Shown: positions 8,411 through 18,110, numbered from the stretch's first letter. The stretch: DNA of 64,000 nt from an uncultured Pelagibacteraceae bacterium (GCA_902569245.1 CACFTO010000003.1:1-64000), one strand, 5' to 3'. Notes: generated from the letters alone by a model not told the origin. Numbers and translations are program-made.

Positions 8411-8686
8411 ATGATCCTAAAAGGCACTAAATTTCAGGTAAAAGTCTGGAAATATTTAAAAACTATCCCTAAAGGCCAAATAAGAAACTATTCTCAGGTA
8501 GCAAAAGCAATTAAAAATCCAAAAGCAGTAAGAGCTGTAGCAAATGCCATAGCAAAAAATCCTTATGCCCCTAAAATACCTTGTCACCGAGTAATAAGAT
8601 CAGATGGTTCTCTGGGTGGTTATTCTGGCAAAGGTGGAATAAATACTAAGAGAAAACTACTAAAATTAGAGGGCATTTTGCTCTAA
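8411..8686 (+). CDS. ogt: Methylated-DNA--protein-cysteine methyltransferase (C-terminal catalytic domain only)
   Basis: IPCHRVIRSDGSLGGYSGKGGINTKRKLLKLEG active-site motif. ORF-track start at 8369 (TTG) lies inside the terminator hairpin; ATG 8411 is preferred. Confidence 0.85.
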   Translation: MILKGTKFQVKVWKYLKTIPKGQIRNYSQVAKAIKNPKAVRAVANAIAKNPYAPKIPCHRVIRSDGSLGGYSGKGGINTKRKLLKLEGILL

Positions 8687-8695
8687 AAACTATAG

Positions 8696-8733
8696 ATACC
8701 AACGTTTTTTTACAAATATACAACATTTGGTAT
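8696..8733 (+). terminator. Possible terminator downstream of ogt
   Basis: ATACCAA...TTGGTAT 7-bp stem with a long loop followed by TTATTTTTT. Confidence 0.35.
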
Positions 8734-9212
8734 TTATTTTTTAATATCACCTATAAGTTGCACTGTAAAATTATAAACGCTTAAAATAGACCCTATTATG
8801 GGCTTTTAAATGGTATATTCGAATATTGCAGAGCTATTTCAAAATCAGCTTTTTTCTGCTAAAAATTCAATTTTATTATTTGAAAAAACTTTAATAATAT
8901 GAGCTTAAAACATGTAACTATCAAAATATTGGCTCATTTGCTAGTTTTTTAAGTTATTTATCACTAAGCTTTAGTAATTCTAATTTAATTTATAAACTAG
9001 TATTTATACCCCGCTCTATTCTCATCAGATCTTACCTAATTATGAAAAAATTATAAATTAATTCTTATTAAATAAGACTTTTTTTATGAAATTAATTATT
9101 AAGATAAAAGAATGAAAAATATTTTATATATATATATTAATTTAAAAAAAACCATAAATTACATATGTATACAAATAATTTATAAAGTATCACATTAAGA
9201 TATTAGTAAGTA

Positions 9213-10070
9213 TTACTTACCTAGATAAAGTCTAGATAAATAATACTCTCTTCTAGATATATAAATACCACAGAGGACTATTATAAAAAGACCTAAATAT
9301 GTCCAATTATCTGGAAATTCTTGAAATATATAATAACTGAGCAAAATATTAGTAATAATTTCAGTATAGCCAAGGGGGGCTAATTTAGAAGCATCAGCGT
9401 ATTTAAGAGACAAAATGATAAAAAGATGGGCAATAGCTGCTATAAAGCCAATTAAAGCCATCATAATCCACTGACTATTTGATGGCTGTATCCAAACACC
9501 GGGCATAAATAAAGACATGACAATAGTCCCTACTGTGCCAGCAAATAATAAAGTTAATAGAGAGTTATCAGAGGTACTTAATTTTCTAGTAATAATTAAA
9601 TAAAAACCATAGCAAATACCATTGCCCAAAGCTGCTAATGTAGCTAAATTAATCTCTATAAATCCAGGTCTAATAACAATTAAGGTACCAATAAAACCCA
9701 TTGATACTGCTGTCCACCTTCTTAAACCTACTTTTTCATTTAAAAAAAAGGGGGACATTGCAGTTACACAAATTGGAGCAACAAATGCTAGAGTTAAGGC
9801 CTTGGGCAAAGAAATCTCAGATATTGCAAAAAAAAATAAATATGTTGAAAATACAAAAATCAATCCTCTTATCAATTGAAGCATGGGTTTTTTACTCCAA
9901 ACCATGGATTTTCTATAAAAAAGCATTATTGAGAGTGCAAAGACAACTGTAAAAAAATATCTAGCCCAAGTAATTTGCAAAACATCCATAGATGAACTTA
10001 AATATTTTGCTAAAGCATCCATAAATGGAACAATCATCCAAGCTGATGCATTGAGTATAACAGCCTTCAT
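9213..10070 (-). CDS. EamA/DMT superfamily permease
   Basis: Ten-TM-like ORF with LRGLIFVFSTYLFFFAISEISLPKALTLAFVAPICVTAMSPFFLNEKVGLRRWTAVSMGFIGTLIVIRPG. Confidence 0.85.
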   Translation of the reverse strand: MKAVILNASAWMIVPFMDALAKYLSSSMDVLQITWARYFFTVVFALSIMLFYRKSMVWSKKPMLQLIRGLIFVFSTYLFFFAISEISLPKALTLAFVAPICVTAMSPFFLNEKVGLRRWTAVSMGFIGTLIVIRPGFIEINLATLAALGNGICYGFYLIITRKLSTSDNSLLTLLFAGTVGTIVMSLFMPGVWIQPSNSQWIMMALIGFIAAIAHLFIILSLKYADASKLAPLGYTEIITNILLSYYIFQEFPDNWTYLGLFIIVLCGIYISRREYYLSRLYLGK

Positions 10071-10086
10071 ATGAAAATCTTATCTC

Positions 10087-10986
10087 TTAATTAAAGTATT
10101 TTAAAGCAAAGAATACTGTTATGGGTACAGTTATAAGAGACATTAAAGTGGAAACAACAATTGTGCTAGATATGTTATCAACAATTTCCTTAGGCGAATA
10201 CATTGAAGCAACAAGATAACAAAGTATTGCACTTGGCATAGATGACTGAATTAAAAGAACACCAGCAGCAAACCCAGATAGGTTAAAAAAAGAGATCAGT
10301 GAAAAGCCAATTAAGGGCCCTATAATAACTCTTCCGGTAGATGTAATTAAAGCATCTTTAAAAGAAAAAACTTTCATTTGTGTTAATGAAACACCTAAAG
10401 ACATTAAAATCATTACTATCATTCCATAAGCAAGAAGCATAACTGTATTCAATACAAATATTGGCAAAGGTATTTCGTAATATAGAAAAATAATGGTAGC
10501 AATTATTGCATAAAATGATGGACTTTTTATTATAACCTTTAAATCAAACTCACGTTTAGCTAAAAAAATATTAAGAGTAAAATGAAGAAGAACGACTAAA
10601 GAAGATATAGCTGCCGCAATACCCATACCCAATTTACCATATGCAAATAAGCATATTGGAATACCCATATTCCCTGTGTTAGGTAGAAAAAATGTTGGTA
10701 GTTCTCTCAAATAATCTTTCTTCATCAAAATTAAAAAAATTAACCCAACAATTAAAAAAGAGGATAAAAGAATTACTGCATATAAAAAATACTCTGAAAA
10801 CATCGCAAAAGTTACACCGCTTGCTGAAATAGAAAATATTACTATAGATGGCGTTCCAAAATTAGCAGAATAAGTAGTTATAAATGATGTATCAAAATTT
10901 GGATTTTTTTTACCTAAAAAATATCCAATACCAACTATAAAAAAAACTGGAAAAAGAACTTCAAATAATTTTATATAAAGTTCCAT
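10087..10986 (-). CDS. AEC family transporter (auxin efflux carrier-like)
   Basis: FPVFFIVGIGYFLGKK start; FFLPNTGNMGIPICLFAYG; VLLIQSSMPSAILCYLVASMY. Confidence 0.85.
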   Translation of the reverse strand: MELYIKLFEVLFPVFFIVGIGYFLGKKNPNFDTSFITTYSANFGTPSIVIFSISASGVTFAMFSEYFLYAVILLSSFLIVGLIFLILMKKDYLRELPTFFLPNTGNMGIPICLFAYGKLGMGIAAAISSLVVLLHFTLNIFLAKREFDLKVIIKSPSFYAIIATIIFLYYEIPLPIFVLNTVMLLAYGMIVMILMSLGVSLTQMKVFSFKDALITSTGRVIIGPLIGFSLISFFNLSGFAAGVLLIQSSMPSAILCYLVASMYSPKEIVDNISSTIVVSTLMSLITVPITVFFALKYFN

Positions 10987-12275
10987 TAAAATAATCGAAT
11001 AAGAACAGGATTTTTAATAATATTTTTATTTAATTTAAATGATTTAATACATCTTTGAGCGTCTAACTCATTTGCATTATGGGTAATAAGAACAATCGAA
11101 GCTGTCTTACTTTTATGGTCAGGTAATTGTATTAATCTTTGAATAGAAATTTTATAATTCGCTAGAATCTTTGTTATAGAAGATAGAACGCCAGGTTTAT
11201 CCTTAACTTCTAATCTTAAATAAAGAGAGTTTGATGATTGGTCTTTATTAAATATTTTAGGTTTAAATCTTTTATTTTTAGATATACCAAAAGGATATTT
11301 TATATTTCCTCTCAATATAGATAATAAATCAGACATCAAAGCAGAGGATGTTGGTCCTGGTCCAGCCCCCTCACCTTGCAATACAGACTCTCCAATAGGT
11401 GAACCATTTAATATAACAGCATTCATTACACCATCTACATTTCCTATGTAAGAATCTTTTTTAACTAAACATGGATGAACTCTTTCAAAAATACTATTAT
11501 TTATAATCTCAGTTATACCTAATAATTTTATTCTAAAATCTAACTGATCAGCAATTTTAATATCTGCATAATCAATGTTTTCAATACCTTCCATTAAACA
11601 TTCAGATTTTGAAATTTTCTTATTGAAAGCTAATGATGTCAAAATTTTTATTTTAGCTAACGCATCATAACCGTTAAGATCTAATTTTGGGTTTCCAGGT
11701 TCAGCATAACCTAGTTTCTGTGCCATCTTTAGAACATTTTTGAAACTATCTTTAGTTCTTTCCATTTCTGACATGATGTAGTTACAAGTACCGTTAAGTA
11801 TACCATAAACTTTTGTGATTTTATTTGTAGCCAAACCTTCTTTGATTGTTCGTACAATAGGAATGCCTCCTGCAACAGATGCCTCAAATTCTAAATTAAC
11901 TTTGTTTTTCTCAGCTAATTCTCCCAGTTTATCACCATGTTTGGAAATTAATGCTTTATTTGGAGTTATTACATGAATTTTATTTTTAAGAGCAGTTTCA
12001 ATAATTTTTTTCGATATACCATCTGATAGACCTATAGCTTCGATCACTATATCTAAGTTTTTAATCTTTAAAATATCTAGAGGATTTGAATAAAAAATTT
12101 TCTTATTAATTTTAAATTTTCTTTTCTTATTTTTATTTTTAGCCGAAATAGCTATAACTTTAATTTTCTTTCCAGTTTTAATTTCAATATCTTTTTTTTT
12201 GACATGTAACTCATTAAGAACATATGAGCCAATTTGACCAAGTCCAATAACAGCAATATTTATATTTTTATTCAT
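10986..12275 (-). CDS. hom: Homoserine dehydrogenase with C-terminal ACT domain
   Basis: VIGLGQIGSYVL; VTPNKALISKHGDKL; EASVAGGIPIVRTIKEGL; GILNGTCNYIMSEM; LDLNGYDALAKIKILTSLAF; C-terminal ACT-like LEVKDKPGVLSSITKILANYKISI. Confidence 0.95.
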   Translation of the reverse strand: MNKNINIAVIGLGQIGSYVLNELHVKKKDIEIKTGKKIKVIAISAKNKNKKRKFKINKKIFYSNPLDILKIKNLDIVIEAIGLSDGISKKIIETALKNKIHVITPNKALISKHGDKLGELAEKNKVNLEFEASVAGGIPIVRTIKEGLATNKITKVYGILNGTCNYIMSEMERTKDSFKNVLKMAQKLGYAEPGNPKLDLNGYDALAKIKILTSLAFNKKISKSECLMEGIENIDYADIKIADQLDFRIKLLGITEIINNSIFERVHPCLVKKDSYIGNVDGVMNAVILNGSPIGESVLQGEGAGPGPTSSALMSDLLSILRGNIKYPFGISKNKRFKPKIFNKDQSSNSLYLRLEVKDKPGVLSSITKILANYKISIQRLIQLPDHKSKTASIVLITHNANELDAQRCIKSFKLNKNIIKNPVLIRLF

Positions 12276-12279
12276 TAAA

Positions 12280-12486
12280 TTAATCTAATTTAGGAAAATC
12301 ACTGATCTTACCATATTTAATAACACTTTTTTTAAATTCTTCAAAAGATGTTTCATTTTCAAAGTTTAATTTCGAAATATCTTTGTCTGTACTATCTTCA
12401 TCAATATTCCACATAGAAACAGGATGATTTAGTGAACAATGTGATAATGAAAATATTAATGAAATTTTAAAAATATATTTAAACAT
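12280..12486 (-). CDS. Small putative lipoprotein
   Basis: MFKYIFKISLIFSLSHCSLNHPVSMW: signal with lipobox-like LSHC; overlaps argC by 8 nt. Confidence 0.5.
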   Translation of the reverse strand: MFKYIFKISLIFSLSHCSLNHPVSMWNIDEDSTDKDISKLNFENETSFEEFKKSVIKYGKISDFPKLD

Positions 12487-13504
12487 TTAGACCTTCGCTC
12501 TGATCAAAGCCATAATAATTATTCATATTTTGTACAGCTTGACCTCCACCACCTTTAATCAAATTATCAATTGCAGACAATATTATTATTTTATCTTTAT
12601 ATTTGCTTTTACATACAGAAATTAAGCAATTATTAGTGTTGATCACATCGTTAGTGCTTAAGAAAGTATTTATTTTGCTAATTTTTATAAATTTTTGATT
12701 CTTATATTGAATATTAAGAACCTTAATAATTTTGTTTATGTTACTACCCTTTTTTAAATCAACATAAATAGTGCTTAAAATACCTCTAAACATCGGTGTA
12801 AGATGAGGTGTAAAATGAAATTTATTTTTTTTGCCAGTTTGAAGATCAAGCTCTTGTTGAATTTCGGAATTATGCCTATGATTTGCTAATCCATAAGCAC
12901 TTAAAGACTCATATAAATTTTTATCTTTATATTTTTTATGTACTCCTCTACCTGCTCCTGAATAACCAGATTTTGAGTCAATAATAATTGTTTGATTATT
13001 AATTAAGTTTTTTTTTATTAAGGGGATTAATGGAATTAATACAGATGTAGGATAGCATCCAGGACAAGATATAATCGGAAATTTTTTAATTAATTGTCCA
13101 CTAATTTCAGGTATAGAATAAATACTTTTTTTAATTTGATATGATGCTTTGTGTTTAATTTTATACCATTTTTCATACTCTTTTTTATTTTTAAGTCTAA
13201 AATCAGCTGCTAGATCTATTAGTAAATTATTTCTATTTAAAAATTTTGAAATAGATTGTGCCTCACCATTAGGCAATGCTGTAAATACTATATCCACATC
13301 TGATAAAAATTCTTTTTTAAATTGTGAAATTTTTGGTAATTTATATTTTTTTAATTTATGTTCATAGGTATCTATTTTTTTTCCAACAGATGTACTTCCA
13401 CACAAATATTTAATATTTATGTTTTTATGTTTACATAGAAGTTTAGTAAGTTGTAATCCTATATATCCTGTAGCACCACATATAAGAACATTTTTCTTGT
13501 CCAT
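12479..13504 (-). CDS. argC: N-acetyl-gamma-glutamyl-phosphate reductase
   Basis: VLICGATGYIGLQLTKLL; LIDLAADFRLK; SCPGCYPTSVLIPLIPL; SGYSGAGRGVHKK; HFTPHLTPMFRGILSTIYV. Confidence 0.95.
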   Translation of the reverse strand: MDKKNVLICGATGYIGLQLTKLLCKHKNINIKYLCGSTSVGKKIDTYEHKLKKYKLPKISQFKKEFLSDVDIVFTALPNGEAQSISKFLNRNNLLIDLAADFRLKNKKEYEKWYKIKHKASYQIKKSIYSIPEISGQLIKKFPIISCPGCYPTSVLIPLIPLIKKNLINNQTIIIDSKSGYSGAGRGVHKKYKDKNLYESLSAYGLANHRHNSEIQQELDLQTGKKNKFHFTPHLTPMFRGILSTIYVDLKKGSNINKIIKVLNIQYKNQKFIKISKINTFLSTNDVINTNNCLISVCKSKYKDKIIILSAIDNLIKGGGGQAVQNMNNYYGFDQSEGLNV

Positions 13505-13537
13505 AATTTAATATAACAGTTGAAATTTAAAAAGAAA

Positions 13538-13969
13538 TTATCTTTTAGAAAACTGGTAGCTTTTTCTAGCTTTTGCTCTACCAGGTTTTTTTCTCTCTAC
13601 AGATCTTGAGTCCCTTGTAGTAAGTTTTTCTTTTCGTAAGGTTGATTTTAAAGTTTCATCGAATTTTAGTAAAGCTCTTGAAATACCATGTACTAAGGCA
13701 CCGGCTTGACCAGTTTGCCCTCCACCGACAACTTTAGATCTAACATCGTAATCAGTTGATTGATTAATTATTTCAAAAGGTCTTAAAATTTGCATTACAT
13801 GATTAGCTCTTGGAAAATAGTCGTTTAAGGATTTGCCATTTACATAAAATTTTCCTGAACCTTTTTTTAACCAAACTTTGGCTACAGATTTTTTTCTTCT
13901 ACCTGTTGCATATTTACTATCTTTAAAGTCTAATTTTATTTTCGGTGAAGAAGTTTGGGAAGTTTCCAT
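13538..13969 (-). CDS. rpsI: 30S ribosomal protein S9
   Basis: ATGRRKKSVAKVWLKKGSGKFYVNGK... DSRSVERKKPGRAKARKSYQFSKR. Confidence 0.98.
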   Translation of the reverse strand: METSQTSSPKIKLDFKDSKYATGRRKKSVAKVWLKKGSGKFYVNGKSLNDYFPRANHVMQILRPFEIINQSTDYDVRSKVVGGGQTGQAGALVHGISRALLKFDETLKSTLRKEKLTTRDSRSVERKKPGRAKARKSYQFSKR

Positions 13970-13970
13970 A

Positions 13971-14429
13971 TTAATTTCTTACAATATTTTTTTGATTAAG
14001 TTTACCAATTTCAATTATTTTTGGATTTTGTGCAGTGTGTGGGTGTTCTTCTCCTGAATAAATTTTTAATTTAGTTAATTGTTTTTTTCCTAGCGCACCT
14101 GAAGGCAACATTCTTTTAACTGCTAACTTTAATACTTCACCTGGTTTTTTTTCACTCAACTTTTCAGGAGTAATTTCTTTTATACCGCCAGGGTATCCAG
14201 TATGTCTGTAATATTTTTTATTTTGAAATTTATTTCCAGTAAATTTAATTTGATCAACATTTTTGATAACAACAAAATCTCCATGGTCCATATGAGGCGT
14301 ATATGTTGTTTTATTCTTACCTCTTATGATTTTTGATACAACTGTTGCTAGTCTACCGACAACTGCACCTTTAGCATCGATTTCAAACCACTCGCTATTT
14401 ATCTCATCTTTTTTAACAAACTTTGTCAT
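13971..14429 (-). CDS. rplM: 50S ribosomal protein L13
   Basis: WFEIDAKGAVVGRLATVVSKIIRGKNKTTYTPHMDHGDFVVIKN; KMLPSGALG-type motif RMLPSGALGKKQLTKLKIYSGEEHPH. Confidence 0.98.
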   Translation of the reverse strand: MTKFVKKDEINSEWFEIDAKGAVVGRLATVVSKIIRGKNKTTYTPHMDHGDFVVIKNVDQIKFTGNKFQNKKYYRHTGYPGGIKEITPEKLSEKKPGEVLKLAVKRMLPSGALGKKQLTKLKIYSGEEHPHTAQNPKIIEIGKLNQKNIVRN

Positions 14430-14576
14430 GAATGCGGGATTAATACTTATAATTACTTATATTGTCAAATTATTATATTTTTTTTGGACTGAATGGTTGA
14501 TTGAATTATGACCATTTATTAGTAATAATAACGTTGATAAAAACGAATTCATAAAATTATAAATTAAAGGAGCCTA

Positions 14577-15908
14577 ATGAGTGATAAAAAAAAAGAATTA
14601 AAACCAAATACATATAAATTTGATACCCTTAGTTTGCATGCTGGTTATCAACCACACAAAAATGCTGGCTCAAGACAAGTACCAATATATCAAACCACAT
14701 CTTACCTTTTTGATGATGTCGATCACGCAGCAGCTCTTTTTAATTTAGAAAGAGGTGGACATATTTATAGTAGAATTTCAAACCCAACAGTTGGTGTATT
14801 AGAAGAAAGAGTTGCTTCACTTGAAGGTGGTACGGCAGCATTAGCTACATCTTCGGGAATGAGTGCAATATTTTTGACAGTAATGACATTATGTGAAGCA
14901 GGTGACCACTTAGTTGTATCATCTCAACTATATGGAGGAACTGTAAACTTATTTAGATTAACCTTACCTAAATTTGGAATTAAATGTACATTTGTTAAAC
15001 CAAGGGATACAGAGGGATTTAAAAAAGCAATTCAAAAAAATACAAAAGGTATTTTTGGAGAACTTGTTGGAAATCCAGGTAACGAAATAATGAACATGCC
15101 TGAAATTGCCAAAATTGCGCATGATGCTGGAATTCCATTGATGGTTGATGCAACTTATCAAACTCCTTATTTATGTAAACCGTTTGAGCATGGTGCTGAT
15201 ATAGTAATCCATTCACTAACAAAATGGATGGCAGGACATGGATCTTCGATGGCTGGAATATTAGTTGAAGGTGGAAAATTCGATTGGATGCAAAATGATA
15301 AATTTCCAACAATGACAAAACCTTATGAAGGATATCATGGATTATCATTTGCCGAGGAGTTTGGTCCAACAGCTTTTACAATGAAAGCTAGAGCAGAAGG
15401 CATGAGAGATTTTGGTCCTTGTTTAAGTCCTCAAAATGCATGGAACGTTTTGCAAGGTATTGAAACTTTGTCAGTCAGAATGAAAAAACATTGCTCTAAT
15501 GCAGAGGAAATGGTTAAATATTTATCAAACCATGAAAGTGTTGCTTGGGTATCACATCCAAGTGTTCCAGATCATCCAGATCATGAATTAGCAAAAAAAC
15601 TTTTGCCAAATGGAAGAGGCTCAATGATTGCCTTTGGTATTAAAGGTGGAAAAGATGCTGGTGTTGCATTTATTAATAACGTAAAATTAGCATCACATTT
15701 GGCAAATGTAGGTGATACAAGAACTTTAGTTATTCATCCTGCATCTGGAACCCATTCGCAAATGGACGAGGCAACTTTGAAGTTTGCTGGGTTGTCCCAC
15801 GACATGATTAGATTGTCAGTAGGTATTGAAGACATTGATGATATAAAAAATGATTTCGAGATTGGTTTTAGAGCAGCAAGAAAACCAAGACTTGTATCAA
15901 ATCAATGA
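14577..15908 (+). CDS. metY: O-acetylhomoserine sulfhydrylase-type Cys/Met metabolism PLP enzyme
   Basis: DTLSLHAGYQPHKNAGSRQVPIYQTTSYLFDDVDHAAALFNLERGGHIYSRISNPT; PLP-lysine SLTKWMAGHGSSMAG; HPASGTHSQMDEATLKFAGLSHDMIRLSVGIED. Confidence 0.88.
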   Translation: MSDKKKELKPNTYKFDTLSLHAGYQPHKNAGSRQVPIYQTTSYLFDDVDHAAALFNLERGGHIYSRISNPTVGVLEERVASLEGGTAALATSSGMSAIFLTVMTLCEAGDHLVVSSQLYGGTVNLFRLTLPKFGIKCTFVKPRDTEGFKKAIQKNTKGIFGELVGNPGNEIMNMPEIAKIAHDAGIPLMVDATYQTPYLCKPFEHGADIVIHSLTKWMAGHGSSMAGILVEGGKFDWMQNDKFPTMTKPYEGYHGLSFAEEFGPTAFTMKARAEGMRDFGPCLSPQNAWNVLQGIETLSVRMKKHCSNAEEMVKYLSNHESVAWVSHPSVPDHPDHELAKKLLPNGRGSMIAFGIKGGKDAGVAFINNVKLASHLANVGDTRTLVIHPASGTHSQMDEATLKFAGLSHDMIRLSVGIEDIDDIKNDFEIGFRAARKPRLVSNQ

Positions 15909-16723
15909 AATTTAAAGTAAACAATAACGAGGTTTTTGCCTCTACTGGTGGAAGACCTTTTGATAAAAAAAAACCATTAATTATATTTGTTCATGGTAGT
16001 GGTCTTACCCATATGACATGGGTGCTTCAAACAAGGTACTTTGCTTTCCATGGTTATAATGCTTTAGCAATTGATCTTCCGGGTCATGGCTTGTCTAGCG
16101 GAGAAAGTCTTAAATCAATTGAGGAAATGGCAGATTGGGTAAATGATGTAATCGATGCTGTGGGCCATAAAGAAGCTTCCTTGGTAGGACACTCACAGGG
16201 ATGTTTGGTAACAGTAGAATGTACATCAAGGTATCCTAATAAAATTAAAACTTTGAGTTTGATGGGTGGAGCTGGCGCTATACCAATGAACCCAGAGTTA
16301 CTTTCATTAGCTGAAAATAATGATCCCAAGGCAGTAGATTTAATGATGGATTGGGCTCATGGTCCTGCTGGTCACTTTGGTGGTCATCCTGTACCTGGTC
16401 TTTACCATATTAACACAGGAACAATGCTCGCAAAATCCAGAACAATACAGAATACATTAGGTGTAGATTTTAGAGCTTGTGATAATTACAAAAATGGATT
16501 TGAGGCAGCTAAAAATATCAAATGTCCCACTCTATCAATTTTAGCAACAGATGATAAAATGTGCCCTGTTAAAGAGGGAAAAAAATTAGCTTCATTAATT
16601 GACGGTAGTCAAGTTGATATAATTGATAACTGTGGTCACATGATGTTATTGGAAGAAGCAGATAGAGTCTTAACTGTACTTAAAAAATTTATAACAACAA
16701 ATTATCCCCCATTATCAAGTTAA
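15905..16723 (+). CDS. Alpha/beta hydrolase fold protein
   Basis: FVHGSGLTHMTWVLQTRYFAFHGYNALAIDLPGHGLS; nucleophile elbow VGHSQG; catalytic-His region DNCGHMMLLEEAD. Overlaps the preceding stop by 4 nt. Confidence 0.9.
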   Translation: MKFKVNNNEVFASTGGRPFDKKKPLIIFVHGSGLTHMTWVLQTRYFAFHGYNALAIDLPGHGLSSGESLKSIEEMADWVNDVIDAVGHKEASLVGHSQGCLVTVECTSRYPNKIKTLSLMGGAGAIPMNPELLSLAENNDPKAVDLMMDWAHGPAGHFGGHPVPGLYHINTGTMLAKSRTIQNTLGVDFRACDNYKNGFEAAKNIKCPTLSILATDDKMCPVKEGKKLASLIDGSQVDIIDNCGHMMLLEEADRVLTVLKKFITTNYPPLSS

Positions 16724-16736
16724 ATTTAAGCTTGAT
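16714..16736 (+). terminator. Possible terminator after the alpha/beta hydrolase
   Basis: ATCAAG-TTAAATTTAAG-CTTGAT hairpin followed by TGTATTTTTT, overlapping the hydrolase stop. Confidence 0.4.
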
Positions 16737-16784
16737 TGTATTTTTTCATTTTAGTTTAATACATTTTTAAACAGAAGGGGAAAT

Positions 16785-18110
16785 ATGAGTAAAAATAAAC
16801 ATCCAGAAACAATAGCATTACATGGTGGTGATTACAGAAGTGATCCAGCTACAACAGCCGTAGCAGTACCACTATATAGAACAACATCTTATCAATTTAA
16901 TGATACAGACCATGCTGCAAATTTATTTGCACTAAAAGAATTTGGAAACATATACACAAGAATTATGAATCCAACAAATGATGTACTTGAAAAAAGAGTT
17001 GCGGCTCTTGAAGGAGGACTTGCAGCTGTGACAGTTGGTTCAGGTCAAGCAGCATCAACATTTGCCATAATGAACGTGTGTCAATCAGGTGATAACTTTA
17101 TTAGTTCAACTGATTTATATGGTGGAACGGTTAACTTATTCACTCATACACTTAAAAAATTAGGTATCGAATGTAGATATGCAGATCCTTCAGATCCAAG
17201 TAATTTTGAAAAATTAATTGATGATAAAACAAGATGTTTTTATGCAGAGACTTTGCCTAATCCATACTTAAGAGTATTTCCAATCAAGGAAGTTTCGGAT
17301 ATTGGAAGAAAGCATAATATTCCATTAATTATGGATAACACTGCAGCACCAATTATTTGTAAACCCCTAGAACATGGTGCGGCGGTAGTAGTTCACTCGC
17401 TTACTAAATTCATTGGTGGTCACGGTACAGTTATTGGTGGGGCTCTTGTTGATGGAGGTAATTTTGATTGGACAAAAGATCCAAAAAGACAACCATTATT
17501 TAACGAGCCAGATGCTAGTTATGGTGGAGCAAAATGGGGTGAAGTAGTACCACAATTAACAGGTGCAAATGTTTCATTTGCTGTAAGAGCTAGAGTGTGT
17601 CTATTAAGAGATCTAGGAGCCCCTTTAGCACCTGATAACGCCTGGGGAATTATTCAAGGTCTAGAAACTGTTCCATTAAGAATGCAGCAGCACTGTTCTA
17701 ATGCAGAAAAAGCTGTAGCATTTTTACAAAAACATAAGAATGTAGAGAGAGTTATATACCCTACTCTTCACAAAGGAGAAATTGGTGAAAGATCTAAAAA
17801 ATATATGAAGGGTGGTAATGGAGCACTTGTAGGTATCGAGGTTAAAGGTGGTGTTGAAGCAGGTAAAAAGTTTATAGAGTCATTAAAAATGTTTTATCAC
17901 GTTGCAAACATTGGAGATGCAAGAAGTCTAGCTATACATCCTGCAACTACTACTCACAGTCAATTAACAGAGGAAGAATTACTAGCTGCAGGTGTAACAC
18001 CAGGATATGTTAGATTGTCTATAGGTATTGAACATCCAGACGATATTATAGCTGATCTAGATCAGGCTTTAGGAGCTTCAGGGAAACCTAGCTTGAAAGC
18101 TGTAAGTTAG
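16785..18110 (+). CDS. Second O-acetylhomoserine sulfhydrylase-type PLP enzyme (paralog of 14577-15908)
   Basis: ETIALHGGDYRSDPATTAVAVPLYRTTSYQFNDTDHAANLFALKEFGNIYTRIMNPTNDVLEKRVAALEGG; SLTKFIGGHGTVIGGALVDGG; HPATTTHSQLTEEELLAAGVTPGYVRLSIGIEHPDDI. Confidence 0.88.
   Translation: MSKNKHPETIALHGGDYRSDPATTAVAVPLYRTTSYQFNDTDHAANLFALKEFGNIYTRIMNPTNDVLEKRVAALEGGLAAVTVGSGQAASTFAIMNVCQSGDNFISSTDLYGGTVNLFTHTLKKLGIECRYADPSDPSNFEKLIDDKTRCFYAETLPNPYLRVFPIKEVSDIGRKHNIPLIMDNTAAPIICKPLEHGAAVVVHSLTKFIGGHGTVIGGALVDGGNFDWTKDPKRQPLFNEPDASYGGAKWGEVVPQLTGANVSFAVRARVCLLRDLGAPLAPDNAWGIIQGLETVPLRMQQHCSNAEKAVAFLQKHKNVERVIYPTLHKGEIGERSKKYMKGGNGALVGIEVKGGVEAGKKFIESLKMFYHVANIGDARSLAIHPATTTHSQLTEEELLAAGVTPGYVRLSIGIEHPDDIIADLDQALGASGKPSLKAVS

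Noticed and set aside
9120-9180. CRISPR or tandem repeat array in the AT-rich intergenic region
   Set aside because: Only TA-rich low-complexity runs (e.g. ATATATATATAT); no regularly spaced repeats. No CRISPR array was noticed anywhere in the window.
9220-9245. Short TCTAGATAAA-like tandem repeat at the 3' end of the DMT permease gene
   Set aside because: Two partial copies within coding sequence; consistent with AT-biased codon use.
14485-14576. SAM-II/SAM-V riboswitch call upstream of metY
   Set aside because: Hairpins exist, but I could not match the conserved core or find a pseudoknot partner sequestering AAAGGAG, so it is left as a check rather than a feature.
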